Shown: piece by piece, positions 15,516-23,507 of the stretch
Numbering within the stretch: the stretch's first letter is position 1
Layout: each line of letters starts with the position of its first letter
Assembly (NCBI GenBank): GCA_023459675.1
Contig: JAEWTC010000061.1
Span: 1-30,703, forward strand
Source of the DNA: Bacillota bacterium
Lineage (GTDB): Bacteria; Bacillota; Clostridia; Christensenellales; Aristaeellaceae
Direction of reading: 5' to 3'
DNA length: 30,703 bases
Translations under genes and position numbers: made by a program
Notes under the pieces: generated by a model
Told to the model about the DNA's origin: nothing
Databases searched by the model: none
What the model saw: the letters and a program-made list of their open reading frames with translations, nothing else

Positions 15516-16287
15516 CGCCCGTTTCCCCTTTCTGCGAAACCCACTGGAGGAAGCGCTCCAGCTCGTTTGCCCAGCAGCCCCAATCCTGCTTTCCTTCTCG
15601 CTCGAACCAGGCCGCGCGCAGCCGCGGGTCCGCGGCGAACGCACGGGAGGAAGGCAGGCCGGCATCACCGGAACCCGCCGCAATGTAGAAGCCGGGAAGT
15701 TTCGCTTCCGCTTGCGCGGCTTTATGTAGAAGCGTTTGCAGGTCGTTGTCGCTTCCGGGGATCGCGTCCGGGCTGCCCCAGAGGTTGATCATCCGCTTTA
15801 CGGTGAGCCAGTCCCCATCCACGGGGCTTTGGAAGCTCTCCCGGTTATCCAGCCGCCCGGAAAACGAAGCGGCGGCGGCGAAGCGTTCCGGCTCGGCGAG
15901 CGCCCACTTGATAGCGCCCATGCCGCCCATCGACGCGCCCGCGATCAGCGTTTTGCCGTTATCCAGCGGAATTGCCGGGAGGATACGGCGCAGGTACGCC
16001 GGTACGCCTTTGCACAGCGATTGAAAGAAGCGGTAGCCGAAAGCCATGTCGGTATAACAGCCCTGCAGGCAGCTCACCAGCACAATCGCGATCCCATACC
16101 GGTCCGCAAGCCGTTCCGCCTGGGTGTGGCGAAGCCACCGGGAGCCATCCTCCCCTTCCGGCGCAAGCAGGAATAACGTGGAGGCCCGAAGCGGTGCGCC
16201 GGCGAAAAAATCGGAGGGCAGGAGCACATGAAGTACGCCGGCCATCTGCACATAGGAGCAGTAATTTCGAATGGAAACTACGGGCAT
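15502..16287 (-). CDS. Esterase D-like alpha/beta hydrolase with altered active site (esterase 2)
   Basis: A 261-residue paralogue-like alpha/beta hydrolase without signal peptide. The elbow GASMGG (Ser119) and a plausible acid Asp208 in GSGDAG are present. The segment that should hold the catalytic His reads EGKQDWGCW, against GEHTWVYW in esterase 1, so Gln234 (codon CAG) takes the His place. The oxyanion LLHG is replaced by LLAPEG. If the alignment is right, the protein is a pseudo-hydrolase or uses a different base, and could be a regulatory or structural partner of esterase 1. ATG 16287 has GGTGA about 7 bases upstream. It is first in the operon, 32 bases or so after the expected transcription start. 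Confidence 0.82.
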   Translation of the reverse strand: MPVVSIRNYCSYVQMAGVLHVLLPSDFFAGAPLRASTLFLLAPEGEDGSRWLRHTQAERLADRYGIAIVLVSCLQGCYTDMAFGYRFFQSLCKGVPAYLRRILPAIPLDNGKTLIAGASMGGMGAIKWALAEPERFAAAASFSGRLDNRESFQSPVDGDWLTVKRMINLWGSPDAIPGSDNDLQTLLHKAAQAEAKLPGFYIAAGSGDAGLPSSRAFAADPRLRAAWFEREGKQDWGCWANELERFLQWVSQKGETGDVAD

Positions 16288-16325
16288 TTAGATCACCACT
16301 TTTTACAAACTCTTGATTTATGCTC

Positions 16326-16354
16326 ATTATATATGATACTCTTTATGATATCAA
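16326..16354 (-). promoter_or_regulatory. Strong promoter of the esterase-Liv operon
   Basis: On the - strand: -35 TTGATA (16349-16354), 17-base spacer, -10 TATAAT (16326-16331, perfect consensus), about 39 bases before the ATG of esterase 2. The whole 16313-16390 region is sharply AT-rich against its GC-rich surroundings. TGATA repeats, candidate LysR sites, overlap it. Confidence 0.8.
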
Positions 16355-16378
16355 ATATATAATTAACCATATGTGATA
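16327..16378. promoter_or_regulatory. Candidate LysR-regulator binding region in the divergent promoter
   Basis: TGATA occurs at 16334-16338, 16346-16350 and 16374-16378; TGATATCA (16346-16353) is a perfect palindrome; TTATATAT (16327-16334) and ATATATAA (16355-16362) form an 8-bp inverted repeat. LysR-type regulators usually bind a T-N11-A dyad between themselves and the divergent target, and this is the only such stretch. AT-richness makes chance matches likely. Confidence 0.4.
16335..16363 (+). promoter_or_regulatory. Possible promoter of the LysR gene
   Basis: -10 TATAAT (16358-16363) with a weak -35 GATACT (16335-16340) at 17 bases. It overlaps the opposite promoter almost completely, so the two would compete. 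An alternative TTAACC-17-TATGTT (16363-16391) would start transcription inside the ribosome binding site and is less likely. Confidence 0.4.
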
Positions 16379-16408
16379 TAACTAATATGTTATACAGGAG
16401 GAGATCTC

Positions 16409-17299
16409 ATGCATCTGCAGCAGTTGCGCCAATTCTGCGAGGTTGCCAAAAAGGGCAGCCTGACCCGTGCCGCGGAGGATTTGTACGTTTCCCAGCCAGC
16501 CCTGAGTAAGACGATCAAAAGCCTGGAAAACGAGCTTGGCTTCCCGCTGTTTCTGCGCAACGGGAAAAACCTGGAGCTCAACGAGAATGGAAAGCTGTAT
16601 CTGGAGCGCATCGAACGCGGGTTATCCTGCATCGACGACGCCAAAAACGAGGTCATGGAAAAAAACGGTTCGCCCGTGGAGGAGGTTTCCATCTCCGTAT
16701 ACGCATCCTCGCTGTCGTTTTCCAGCATCCTGCTGCGGTATATGCATCAGTATCCCAAAACCAACGTGAACCTGTTCATCGTGCTATCGGATAACCCGAA
16801 TTACTCCCGCTCCAGCGACATGTACATTATTTCCACACCCATCGTACCCAAGGGAATGACCGTGTATCCGTTGTTCACCGAAGAAATGGTGCTCGTCGTT
16901 CCCAAAGGCCATCCGTTGGACGGCCGGGAAACCATTACGCTATCCGAGGCCGCGGACTGCAATTTTGTGTCCGGTATTCACGGCGCTACCCGCGCCACCA
17001 CCCGCACATACTGCCATTTCGCGGGATTTGAACCCAACGTGGTCTTCCAGACCAACGACATTTACGTGCTCCGGGAAGTGGTGCGGGCCGGGCTGGGCGT
17101 TGCGCTGGTGCCCAAAATATCATGGGCGTCCGTTATATCGGAGCATACGCACGTGATCAAGGTAACGTATCCCGTTTGCGAACGCTCGCTGCTTTTGGTG
17201 ACGCTTCCCAACAAGTACCTGTCGCAGGCGGCGCTGAACCTGAAAGATATGATCCTGCAATCGTACCGGGAAGCCGGGGAAACGGGCGTACTGCGCTAA
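16409..17299 (+). CDS. LysR family transcriptional regulator
   Basis: A 296-residue LysR-type regulator. Residues 1-60 are the winged helix-turn-helix (LRQFCEVAKKGSLTRAAEDLYVSQPALSKTIKSLE, recognisable as AAEDLYVSQPALSKTI), followed by a linker helix and a two-lobed co-inducer domain from about 90 (GMTVYPLFTEEMVLVVPKGHPL, GLGVALVPKISW). AGGAGG stands at 16396-16401, 7 bases before the ATG. It is divergent from the esterase-Liv operon with a shared 121-base promoter region, the classical arrangement of a LysR regulator and its target. The co-inducer is probably the substrate or product of that pathway. A terminator follows at 17383-17410. Confidence 0.93.
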   Translation: MHLQQLRQFCEVAKKGSLTRAAEDLYVSQPALSKTIKSLENELGFPLFLRNGKNLELNENGKLYLERIERGLSCIDDAKNEVMEKNGSPVEEVSISVYASSLSFSSILLRYMHQYPKTNVNLFIVLSDNPNYSRSSDMYIISTPIVPKGMTVYPLFTEEMVLVVPKGHPLDGRETITLSEAADCNFVSGIHGATRATTRTYCHFAGFEPNVVFQTNDIYVLREVVRAGLGVALVPKISWASVISEHTHVIKVTYPVCERSLLLVTLPNKYLSQAALNLKDMILQSYREAGETGVLR

Positions 17300-17382
17300 G
17301 GGCATGCATGAGGGACGTACAGGCCTCAGGGGATGCCGGAACCAAGCGGTACCAACGCGGGATTTCCGCAAGAGCCATCCAA

Positions 17383-17410
17383 AAAACAGGCTGCAAACGC
17401 AGCCTGTTTT
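17383..17410. terminator. Bidirectional rho-independent terminator between lysR and GH43
   Basis: AAAACAGGCTGC (17383-17394) and GCAGCCTGTTTT (17399-17410) form a perfect 12-bp stem around AAAC, with T-rich tails in both directions (TTTTGGTTTGATTT on +, TTTTTTGG on -). It ends both converging transcripts. Confidence 0.88.
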
Positions 17411-17429
17411 GGTTTGATTTCCGCCGGGG

Positions 17430-18836
17430 TTATTTCGTTTCCAGCGCGAAGGATTTCAGCATCAGCGGTTCGTTGCCGCCGCGGTAGAAGAAGTAAATCG
17501 CCTGTTTGCCGTCCGGAATGGCGATCGGCGCGGAGAACTCCTCCCAGACGTTGGAGGCCTGGATCGGGATTGACCCGAGCGCTTCCCCGTCCCACGCGGT
17601 TTTCACGTCGAAGGTTCCGCTGGCGTACCCGCGCGTTGTGATCTTCACGCGGCGCACGCCCTTGCAGGCAAAATACTTGAAGCCGATGGTGGTTCCGTCG
17701 ATAATACCGTCCACGTGGCCGTCCACTTCGTCGCCGTCGCGGCCGTCCTGCGTGATTTTGGGCATGCCGGGGAAGCCGACCAGGGGGTGATCCTCCCGCG
17801 TGAACAGGTTGCAGGCGATATACGCCGGATACTCGCCTTCCCCTTTCAGCGGCCCGCCGTTAAGGCCGCAGGAGGTAATCTCCACCTGCGGGATGGAGCC
17901 GTCCGCAAGGATTTGGATGGGTTCGGCGCAATCCTGCCGGCTGTACCAGTGGTTGTTGGTCTGCCGGTGGTAGAAGATATACCACTGCCCCTTGATTTCC
18001 ACAATACTGCCATGGTTGTTTGCGCCGTAAGCCGTAGGTTTGTCCGCCGGCTTGTAGGTAGAGATGTGCATGTCGTTGTTGCTGATAATCACGCCGCCGT
18101 AGGTGAAGCCGCCGGTCGGCCGGTCACTTACGGCGTAGCAAAGCTCGTGCATCGCGGAGGACGAATACACGAAATAGTATTTCCCGTTCACCTTGCGGAT
18201 GGAAGAGGCTTCAAAGAACGGATGCGCCTCGAAGCTTGTGCCCTTCGCATACGCGCCGCCGGGCACCACGAAGGCGGGCGCTTCCCGGATGGTGAGCATA
18301 TCCGGCGCGAGCACCGTAACCATGGAACCGTGCCGCGTCGAATCCCACGCCCAGGAAAAGCCGGTGTAAAGGTAGGTGACGTCTCCCTCGGTCAGCACGC
18401 CGGGATCAAACTGCGGCTCGTCGCCCGCGCGCTCGCCCAAACGCGTTCCGTCGGCATAGTGCACGTAACCGTGGAACTTGTAAAGCCCCGCGGGCGTATC
18501 GCACACGGCGACGGAAACGAAGCCCACCTTGTCATACACATAGTACAGGTAATACCGCCCGTCCGGGCCCTGGGTTACGTCGGGCGCGAACAGGTTCATC
18601 TTCCCGTCGCGGTTGATGGGATCGGCGTTTTTGGGGAAAATCACGCCCTCGTACCGCCAATCGCTTAAATCATCCACCGGGGCCGACCAGCAAACGTAAT
18701 CGCCCATGCAGAACACGTACCCGTTGAAAAAGTCGTGGGAACCGTACACATACACCCGATCGCCGAAAACGTAGGGTTCGCCGTCCGGAATGTATTCCCA
18801 CGAAGGAAGATAGGGGTTGAACGCCTGTTTTTTCAT
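17430..18836 (-). CDS. Glycoside hydrolase family 43 protein with C-terminal carbohydrate-binding-like domain
   Basis: A 468-residue enzyme with the five-bladed beta-propeller signals of GH43 in residues 1-320: NPYLPSWEYIPDGEPYVFGDRVY with likely base Asp18, NLFAPDVT with Asp86 (pKa modulator) and FFEASSIRK with acid Glu209. The remaining ~140 residues are beta-rich (GTTIGFKYFACKGVRRVKI, GEALGSIPI) and look like a CBM6-type sugar-binding module. GH43 members act on alpha-L-arabinofuranosides, beta-xylosides and related linkages; the exact one is not decided here. No signal peptide, so cytoplasmic action is likely. ATG 18836 is chosen with GGAGG 5 bases upstream; a TTG 12 bases earlier overlaps that site. 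It follows the GH95 gene by 62 bases on the same strand. Confidence 0.88.
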   Translation of the reverse strand: MKKQAFNPYLPSWEYIPDGEPYVFGDRVYVYGSHDFFNGYVFCMGDYVCWSAPVDDLSDWRYEGVIFPKNADPINRDGKMNLFAPDVTQGPDGRYYLYYVYDKVGFVSVAVCDTPAGLYKFHGYVHYADGTRLGERAGDEPQFDPGVLTEGDVTYLYTGFSWAWDSTRHGSMVTVLAPDMLTIREAPAFVVPGGAYAKGTSFEAHPFFEASSIRKVNGKYYFVYSSSAMHELCYAVSDRPTGGFTYGGVIISNNDMHISTYKPADKPTAYGANNHGSIVEIKGQWYIFYHRQTNNHWYSRQDCAEPIQILADGSIPQVEITSCGLNGGPLKGEGEYPAYIACNLFTREDHPLVGFPGMPKITQDGRDGDEVDGHVDGIIDGTTIGFKYFACKGVRRVKITTRGYASGTFDVKTAWDGEALGSIPIQASNVWEEFSAPIAIPDGKQAIYFFYRGGNEPLMLKSFALETK

Positions 18837-18898
18837 ACGTACCTCCAATCATCGTGATCCGTTTTTTTCGCTCCGAATATATACGCGTTTGGGTCAAT

Positions 18899-21262
18899 TC
18901 ACGGCGCGTAACGCGGCCGCAGCGCGTACGTTTTGCCGCCCGCCGCGGCAAACGCAAAGCCCAGCTGTGTTTTTTCGGTCCCGATCTCCTTCCCTTCGCA
19001 TGTGACCATCAGTTCGTCTCCGACAACCGACACGCGACCGTCTTGCATGGGCACAACCGCGGCGCCGGTCAGGCGTCCGTCCTGCCAATCCATATCCACG
19101 GTCAGCCCGCCCCGGGCCTTCAGCCCCCGCACGCTGCCCTTGCGCCAGGAGGGCGGCAGCGCGGGCAGCAGATGCAGCGCCAAATGGCTTTGCAGCAGGC
19201 ATTCCGCAATCCCGGCCGTCGCGCCCAGATTGCCGTCGATCTGGAACACGAAGGTGGCGTTGAGGAGGTTGCGCGTCGTGGAATGGGCGATCATCCGATT
19301 GATCTCCCGCTCGGCCGTTTCCCGGTCCAGCAGGCGGGCGTGGAGGTTGATATACCAGGCCAGCGGCCAGTGTTCCCTGCCCGCGCCGTGCGCGATGCGC
19401 AATTGCAGGGATTTGGCAACCGCCCGCATCAGCTCCGGCGTATCGCGCCAGTTGATGCTCTGGCCGGGAAAACAGGCAAACAGGTGCGACACGTGGCCCA
19501 TGCCCGGCGTGAGCTCCGGATACTCCCGGTCCCATTCCAGAAGTTGGCCCTGCGAGCCGATTTGGTCGGGCGGCAGGCGGTCGATGATCTCCTGCCAGAC
19601 GGCCAGCTTGTCCGCATCCAGGTTCAGCAGCGCGGCCATCCGCCGGCACATGGCAAAGAACTCCCGCAGGATTTGGTTATCCATCGCCGGGGCGGCGCAG
19701 ACGGGCGTATCGGTTCCGTTTGGCAGCAGGTAGCGGTTCTCGGGCGAAATGGAAGGGCAGGTGATCAGCTTTCCGTCATTCTCGATAAGGAAATCCTCGT
19801 AAAACAAAGCCGCGTCCCTTACCACCGGGTACATGTCCCGCAGAAACGCTTCGTCGCCCGTGTGGAGATAGTGCTCCCACACATGCAGGCAGAGCCACGC
19901 GGTGCCGGTCACCCAGGGCATCGCCGCCATATACCAGTCCTGCGGGGCGCAGTCGCCGTAAAAATCGGTATTGTGGTGGCAAACCATACCGCGCATGCCG
20001 TACATCGTTTGGGCGGTTTCCCTGCCCGGCTCCCGCATGGTTTTTAAAAGATCCATCAGCGGCGCGTGCAGCTGCGAGAGGTTGCAAACCTCCACAGGCC
20101 AGTAGTTCATCTGCAGGTTGATGTTGATCGTATACTTGCTGTCCCACATGGGGGTAAAATCCATGTTCCAGATTCCCTGCAGGTTCAGCGCAGAGCTGTT
20201 TTCACGCCCGCCCGATACGATCAGGTAGCGGCCGAATTGGAAGTAGAGCGCGGCAAGGGAAGGATCGTTCACCCCCGCCGCGGCGGCGGCCAGGCGCTTG
20301 TCCGTCGGCTCGTTCGGCGCCGGGCCCAGGTCCAGCGTGCAGCGGTTCATGTAGGAGGAAAAATCGGCGATATGCGCCGCCCGGATTGCCTCGTACCCCT
20401 GCGCCTGCGCGGCGTTCAGCTTGCGCAGCACGTCTTGGGCCGGGTCGCTCGCCCGGTTGGACGTGGAAGAGGCCAGAAACAGCGTTACCGTTTGGCAGCC
20501 GCGCGCCAGAAGCTGCGTATCCGGGTTCTCCAGTTGCCCGTCGCAAAGTACCCTCGCCGCGGCCGCGAACGCCGTTGCGGCGTCGTTCCCGCGCATCATC
20601 AGCGTTTGCCTGTCCACGGTGCGGATCGAATCCGCAAACACCGTGCCCCAGCCGCCGGCGCTGACCAGCTGGCCCGGCCTGCGGTCGTCCTCGGTTACTG
20701 CGTCTGCAAACGGCACACGGTCGAGCATGACGTCCAGGTTGATCGCCCCCGGCACGGAGGCGGTCAGCCGCAGGCAAAGCACGTCCCAATCGTGGCTGAT
20801 CAGCATCTCGCGCCGGTAGCGCACGCCGTTTTGGGTATGCGACACCGTAAGGACGCCGGTCATCAGGTCCAGATCGCTTTCGTAGTCCTGCGCGCCTTCG
20901 CTTGTGGGAATCCAGCCGATGCAAAACGGCAGCCGCCGGTTGAGCGCAAGGTTCAGCGTGCCAAGCGTGGTGTAATGCCGCATGCAGCCCGGCGTTCCCG
21001 CCATATACTGCATGATCAGCTCTTCGGCGCGGCGGATGCTGCCCGAGAGGATCAGCCTTCGGATCTCCGGCAGTTTATTCCGCAGCGAGGCGTTGTTGCG
21101 GTCCATCGGCCCGCCGTACCAAAGGGAATCGTCGTTGAGCTGGATGCGCTCAAGCCCCGTATGCCCGTACGTCATGGCGCCGAGCCTGCCGTTGCCAAGG
21201 GGCGTCGCGTCCTGCCACATGGGCGCCGGCGTGCGATACCGCAGATGAAAGGGGTGATCCAT
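18899..21262 (-). CDS. Glycoside hydrolase family 95 (alpha-L-fucosidase type)
   Basis: A 787-residue protein. The N-terminus ATPLGNGRLGAMTYG followed by ERIQLNDDSLWYGGP is the hallmark of GH95 (inverting 1,2-alpha-L-fucosidases; some members are alpha-L-galactosidases). The catalytic set known from Bifidobacterium AfcA is recognisable: the Asn pair in NINLQMNYWP (about residue 380), Glu in SISPENRY (about 507) and Asp in QIDGNLGA (about 676). No signal peptide is seen, so it should act on imported oligosaccharides. ATG 21262 is preferred, with GGAAAG about 10 bases upstream, over a TTG at 21280 without a site. It is first in a two-gene unit with GH43 and is divergent from azlC. Confidence 0.92.
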   Translation of the reverse strand: MDHPFHLRYRTPAPMWQDATPLGNGRLGAMTYGHTGLERIQLNDDSLWYGGPMDRNNASLRNKLPEIRRLILSGSIRRAEELIMQYMAGTPGCMRHYTTLGTLNLALNRRLPFCIGWIPTSEGAQDYESDLDLMTGVLTVSHTQNGVRYRREMLISHDWDVLCLRLTASVPGAINLDVMLDRVPFADAVTEDDRRPGQLVSAGGWGTVFADSIRTVDRQTLMMRGNDAATAFAAAARVLCDGQLENPDTQLLARGCQTVTLFLASSTSNRASDPAQDVLRKLNAAQAQGYEAIRAAHIADFSSYMNRCTLDLGPAPNEPTDKRLAAAAAGVNDPSLAALYFQFGRYLIVSGGRENSSALNLQGIWNMDFTPMWDSKYTININLQMNYWPVEVCNLSQLHAPLMDLLKTMREPGRETAQTMYGMRGMVCHHNTDFYGDCAPQDWYMAAMPWVTGTAWLCLHVWEHYLHTGDEAFLRDMYPVVRDAALFYEDFLIENDGKLITCPSISPENRYLLPNGTDTPVCAAPAMDNQILREFFAMCRRMAALLNLDADKLAVWQEIIDRLPPDQIGSQGQLLEWDREYPELTPGMGHVSHLFACFPGQSINWRDTPELMRAVAKSLQLRIAHGAGREHWPLAWYINLHARLLDRETAEREINRMIAHSTTRNLLNATFVFQIDGNLGATAGIAECLLQSHLALHLLPALPPSWRKGSVRGLKARGGLTVDMDWQDGRLTGAAVVPMQDGRVSVVGDELMVTCEGKEIGTEKTQLGFAFAAAGGKTYALRPRYAP

Positions 21263-21313
21263 GCCGTTCACGCTTTCCAAATGATGTTGTTATACCGGTT
21301 TTGTTCTCAAACA

Positions 21314-21332
21314 CCGCCGGCGGCACCGGCGG
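21314..21332 (-). promoter_or_regulatory. GC-only hairpin upstream of the GH95 gene
   Basis: CCGCCGG (21314-21320) and CCGGCGG (21326-21332) make a 7-bp all-GC stem with a 5-base loop, 52 bases before the start codon. A possible -10 TATACT lies at about 21348-21353 on the - strand without a good -35. The hairpin would lie in the 5' leader. Confidence 0.35.
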
Positions 21333-21429
21333 GAAATATCGAAAACAGTATACCATGTTTTCAGCGCCGTGCACGGGCACACGCGGCGTTTTTTCGCGCG
21401 ATTTATGCCGGAAATCAGGCGCCATGCCC

Positions 21430-21459
21430 TTGGAAAAGCAGGCGCCGAAGTGTTACAAT
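21430..21459 (+). promoter_or_regulatory. Promoter of azlCD
   Basis: -35 TTGGAA (21430-21435), 18-base spacer, -10 TACAAT (21454-21459), 27 bases before the azlC ATG. It also shows that upstream in-frame starts (e.g. 21369) would precede the transcript. Confidence 0.55.
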
Positions 21460-21485
21460 GGCGGAAACGGAAGGAGCGGCACGCG

Positions 21486-22196
21486 ATGACCAGAAAAAGC
21501 ACGCTGTACCGGGCGCTTTGCGCGGCATTCCCCTACACCATCCCCATCCTTACGGGTTTCCTTTTTCTGGGAATTGCATTCGGCTACTATATGAACACGG
21601 CGGGGTTTGGCGCGGCGTACCCCATTGTGATCAGCGCAACGGTTTTCGCGGGCTCGATGGAGTTCGTCGCCGTGGGACTGCTGCAGCAGGCGTTCGACCC
21701 CCTGCGCGTGCTGCTGTTAACGCTGATGGTCAACGCGCGGCACCTGTTTTACGGGCTGTCGATGCTGGATAAGTACAGAAACACGGGGCGCAAGCAGTTT
21801 TTCTTGATCTACGGCATGTGCGACGAAACCTTCTCCGTCCAATGCGCCGCCGACATCCCCCCGGACGTTGACAAAGGCTGGTTCTACCTGTTCGTCGCGG
21901 CGCTCAACTATGCTTACTGGGTGCTGGGCACGGCGGCGGGGGCGGTTTTGGGTTCGCTGGTCGTGATCAACACCGAAGGCCTTTCTTTTGTACTTACGGC
22001 GCTGTTCGTGGTGATCTTCCTGGAGCAATGGCTCAAGGAGAAAACGCACCACAGCGCGCTGCTGGGGCTTGGTTCCGCGTTCGTATGCCTGCAGATATTC
22101 GGCAGCGGCTCGTTCATCCTGCCCTCGATGTGCGTGATCCTCGCCTGCCTGACCATATTTCGCAAGCCTCTGGAAAAGGCGGGTGAACGAGCATGA
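21486..22196 (+). CDS. azlC: AzlC family branched-chain amino acid exporter, large subunit
   Basis: A 236-residue membrane protein with the AzlC core: FPYTIPILTGFLFLGIAFG, GSMEFVAVGLL, LLTLMVNARHLFYGLSML and IYGMCDETFS. AzlC with AzlD exports branched-chain amino acids (and 4-azaleucine) in Bacillus. About seven to eight hydrophobic segments. The frame could be extended to 21369, but ATG 21486 has AAGGAG 10 bases upstream and a promoter at 21430-21459. It overlaps azlD by 4 bases. Placement between fucosidase and xylosidase genes has no obvious functional link, though a Liv importer is at the left end of the window. Confidence 0.93.
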   Translation: MTRKSTLYRALCAAFPYTIPILTGFLFLGIAFGYYMNTAGFGAAYPIVISATVFAGSMEFVAVGLLQQAFDPLRVLLLTLMVNARHLFYGLSMLDKYRNTGRKQFFLIYGMCDETFSVQCAADIPPDVDKGWFYLFVAALNYAYWVLGTAAGAVLGSLVVINTEGLSFVLTALFVVIFLEQWLKEKTHHSALLGLGSAFVCLQIFGSGSFILPSMCVILACLTIFRKPLEKAGERA

Positions 22197-22519
22197 CCTT
22201 ACCGCAGCAGATCATCACCGTTGCCGTGATCGTGCTGGCCACGGCCGCCACGCGCTTTCTGCCCTTCCTTCTGTTTCCCGCCCGCAAGCCCACCCCCAAA
22301 TACGTCCGCTTTCTGGGCGAGATGCTGCCCTCCGCCGCGCTGGGCCTGCTGGTGATCTACGCCTTCAAGGACGTAAGCCTGGCGGGCGGCGCGCACGGCC
22401 TGCCCGAGCTGATTGCCACGGCCGTGATCGTGATCCTGCATCTGTGGAAACGGCAGATGCTTGTGTCCATCGCGGGCGGCACGGTCGTTTACATGCTGCT
22501 GGTGCAGCTGGCGTTTTAG
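22193..22519 (+). CDS. azlD: AzlD family branched-chain amino acid exporter, small subunit
   Basis: A 108-residue protein with four hydrophobic segments and the AzlD pattern ATRFLPFLLF, KYVRFLGEMLPSAALGLLVIYAFKD and ELIATAVIVILHLWKRQMLVSIAGGTVVYM. It forms the export complex with AzlC in the inner membrane. It begins within the last codons of azlC (ATGA overlap), so translation is coupled. Length is normal for the family. Confidence 0.92.
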   Translation: MTLPQQIITVAVIVLATAATRFLPFLLFPARKPTPKYVRFLGEMLPSAALGLLVIYAFKDVSLAGGAHGLPELIATAVIVILHLWKRQMLVSIAGGTVVYMLLVQLAF

Positions 22520-22578
22520 GCGGGGCACGCCGCCGCGCCGAGTTTCCCGTAAACGCTATGCAGGCTCGATTTTTCTGT

Positions 22579-22591
22579 GCTATAGTATAGC
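22579..22591. promoter_or_regulatory. Palindrome/-10 region upstream of the AraC gene
   Basis: GCTATA-G-TATAGC (22579-22591) is a perfect palindrome and contains TATAGT, a fair -10 box, 38 bases before the ATG. No good -35 is seen, which would suit an activator-dependent promoter. Confidence 0.4.
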
Positions 22592-22628
22592 AAACACGTA
22601 CGATATTCACTTTTTACGGGGGAAACGT

Positions 22629-23489
22629 ATGAAATACCTGGAACAACGGGAAAACCGCATACACGGAACGGCGGATTTCCCGTTCGCCTATTACGACATT
22701 GCGCCCGAACATCCGCGCTACATCATGGTGGATCACTGGCACCCGGAGTATGAGATCATCCGGATCCGCGAGGGTACGCTGCAGTTCAAGCTCAACGGCC
22801 GCCAGTACGCCGGCCGCGAGGGCGATTTTTTCATCGTACAGGGCGGCGCGCTGCACGGCGGCGTTCCTAAAAACTGCCGTTACGAATGCGTGGTGTTCAA
22901 CCTCCATACCGTTGCGCAGCAGTATCCCCCGTGTATGCAGCTGCTCCAGCCCGTGCTGTTTGGCAGTTCGCAATTCAAAGAGCACATCGTTTCCCCGGAC
23001 GCGCAGCTGGCCCAGGCGGGGGACGCGCTGTTTACCGCGCTGCGGGAGGACAGCCCGTACCGCCCGTACCTTACCCTGGGCGCGGCGTATACGCTGATCG
23101 GGCTGCTGCTGGAGCGCCATACGCAGCGCTGCCCCCTGAAGCCCCAGGAAGCCGAGCTTCGGCGGCTTGGGCGGATTAAGGACGTGCTGCGCCTGATCCG
23201 CACCCGCTACCAGGAGGATATTTCCCTGGAGGAGCTGGCCGCCAGCGCGCACATGAACAAGCGGTATTTCTGCCGGTATTTCCGCGAAATGATGGGGAAA
23301 ACGCCGATCCAGTACCTGAACTATTACCGCGTGGAATGCGCCTGCGAGCTGCTGTCCGCCTCGGACAAAACCGTATCCGAAGTCGCCCATGCCTGCGGGT
23401 TCAACAATATCAACTACTTCGTGCGCGTGTTCGGCGCGCATAAGGGAACCACGCCCAGCTTTTACGCAAGGCATTCGCTGCCATCCTGA
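22629..23489 (+). CDS. AraC family transcriptional regulator
   Basis: A 286-residue regulator. The N-terminal half is a cupin-type sensor domain (DHWHPEYEIIRIREG, GREGDFFIVQGGALHGG, residues about 35-90). The C-terminal ~100 residues hold two helix-turn-helix motifs: ISLEELAASAHMNKRYFCRYF and VSEVAHACGFNNINYFVRVF, ending TTPSFYARHS. ATG 22629 is chosen because GGGGGAAAC precedes it; the longer frame to 22461 runs back into azlD. It is followed after 18 bases by the alpha-xylosidase gene on the same strand, so it probably senses a sugar and controls that gene. Confidence 0.92.
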   Translation: MKYLEQRENRIHGTADFPFAYYDIAPEHPRYIMVDHWHPEYEIIRIREGTLQFKLNGRQYAGREGDFFIVQGGALHGGVPKNCRYECVVFNLHTVAQQYPPCMQLLQPVLFGSSQFKEHIVSPDAQLAQAGDALFTALREDSPYRPYLTLGAAYTLIGLLLERHTQRCPLKPQEAELRRLGRIKDVLRLIRTRYQEDISLEELAASAHMNKRYFCRYFREMMGKTPIQYLNYYRVECACELLSASDKTVSEVAHACGFNNINYFVRVFGAHKGTTPSFYARHSLPS

Positions 23490-23507
23490 ACAAAGAAGGG
23501 GAAATTT

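Noticed and set aside
21369..21485. Upstream extension of azlC by 39 codons
   Set aside because: The promoter at 21430-21459 and AAGGAG before ATG 21486 place the start at 21486; the extension is basic and unlike AzlC.
20066..21772. 568-codon open frame on the + strand
   Set aside because: Opposite the GH95 gene and running into azlC; no ribosome binding site or recognisable domain.
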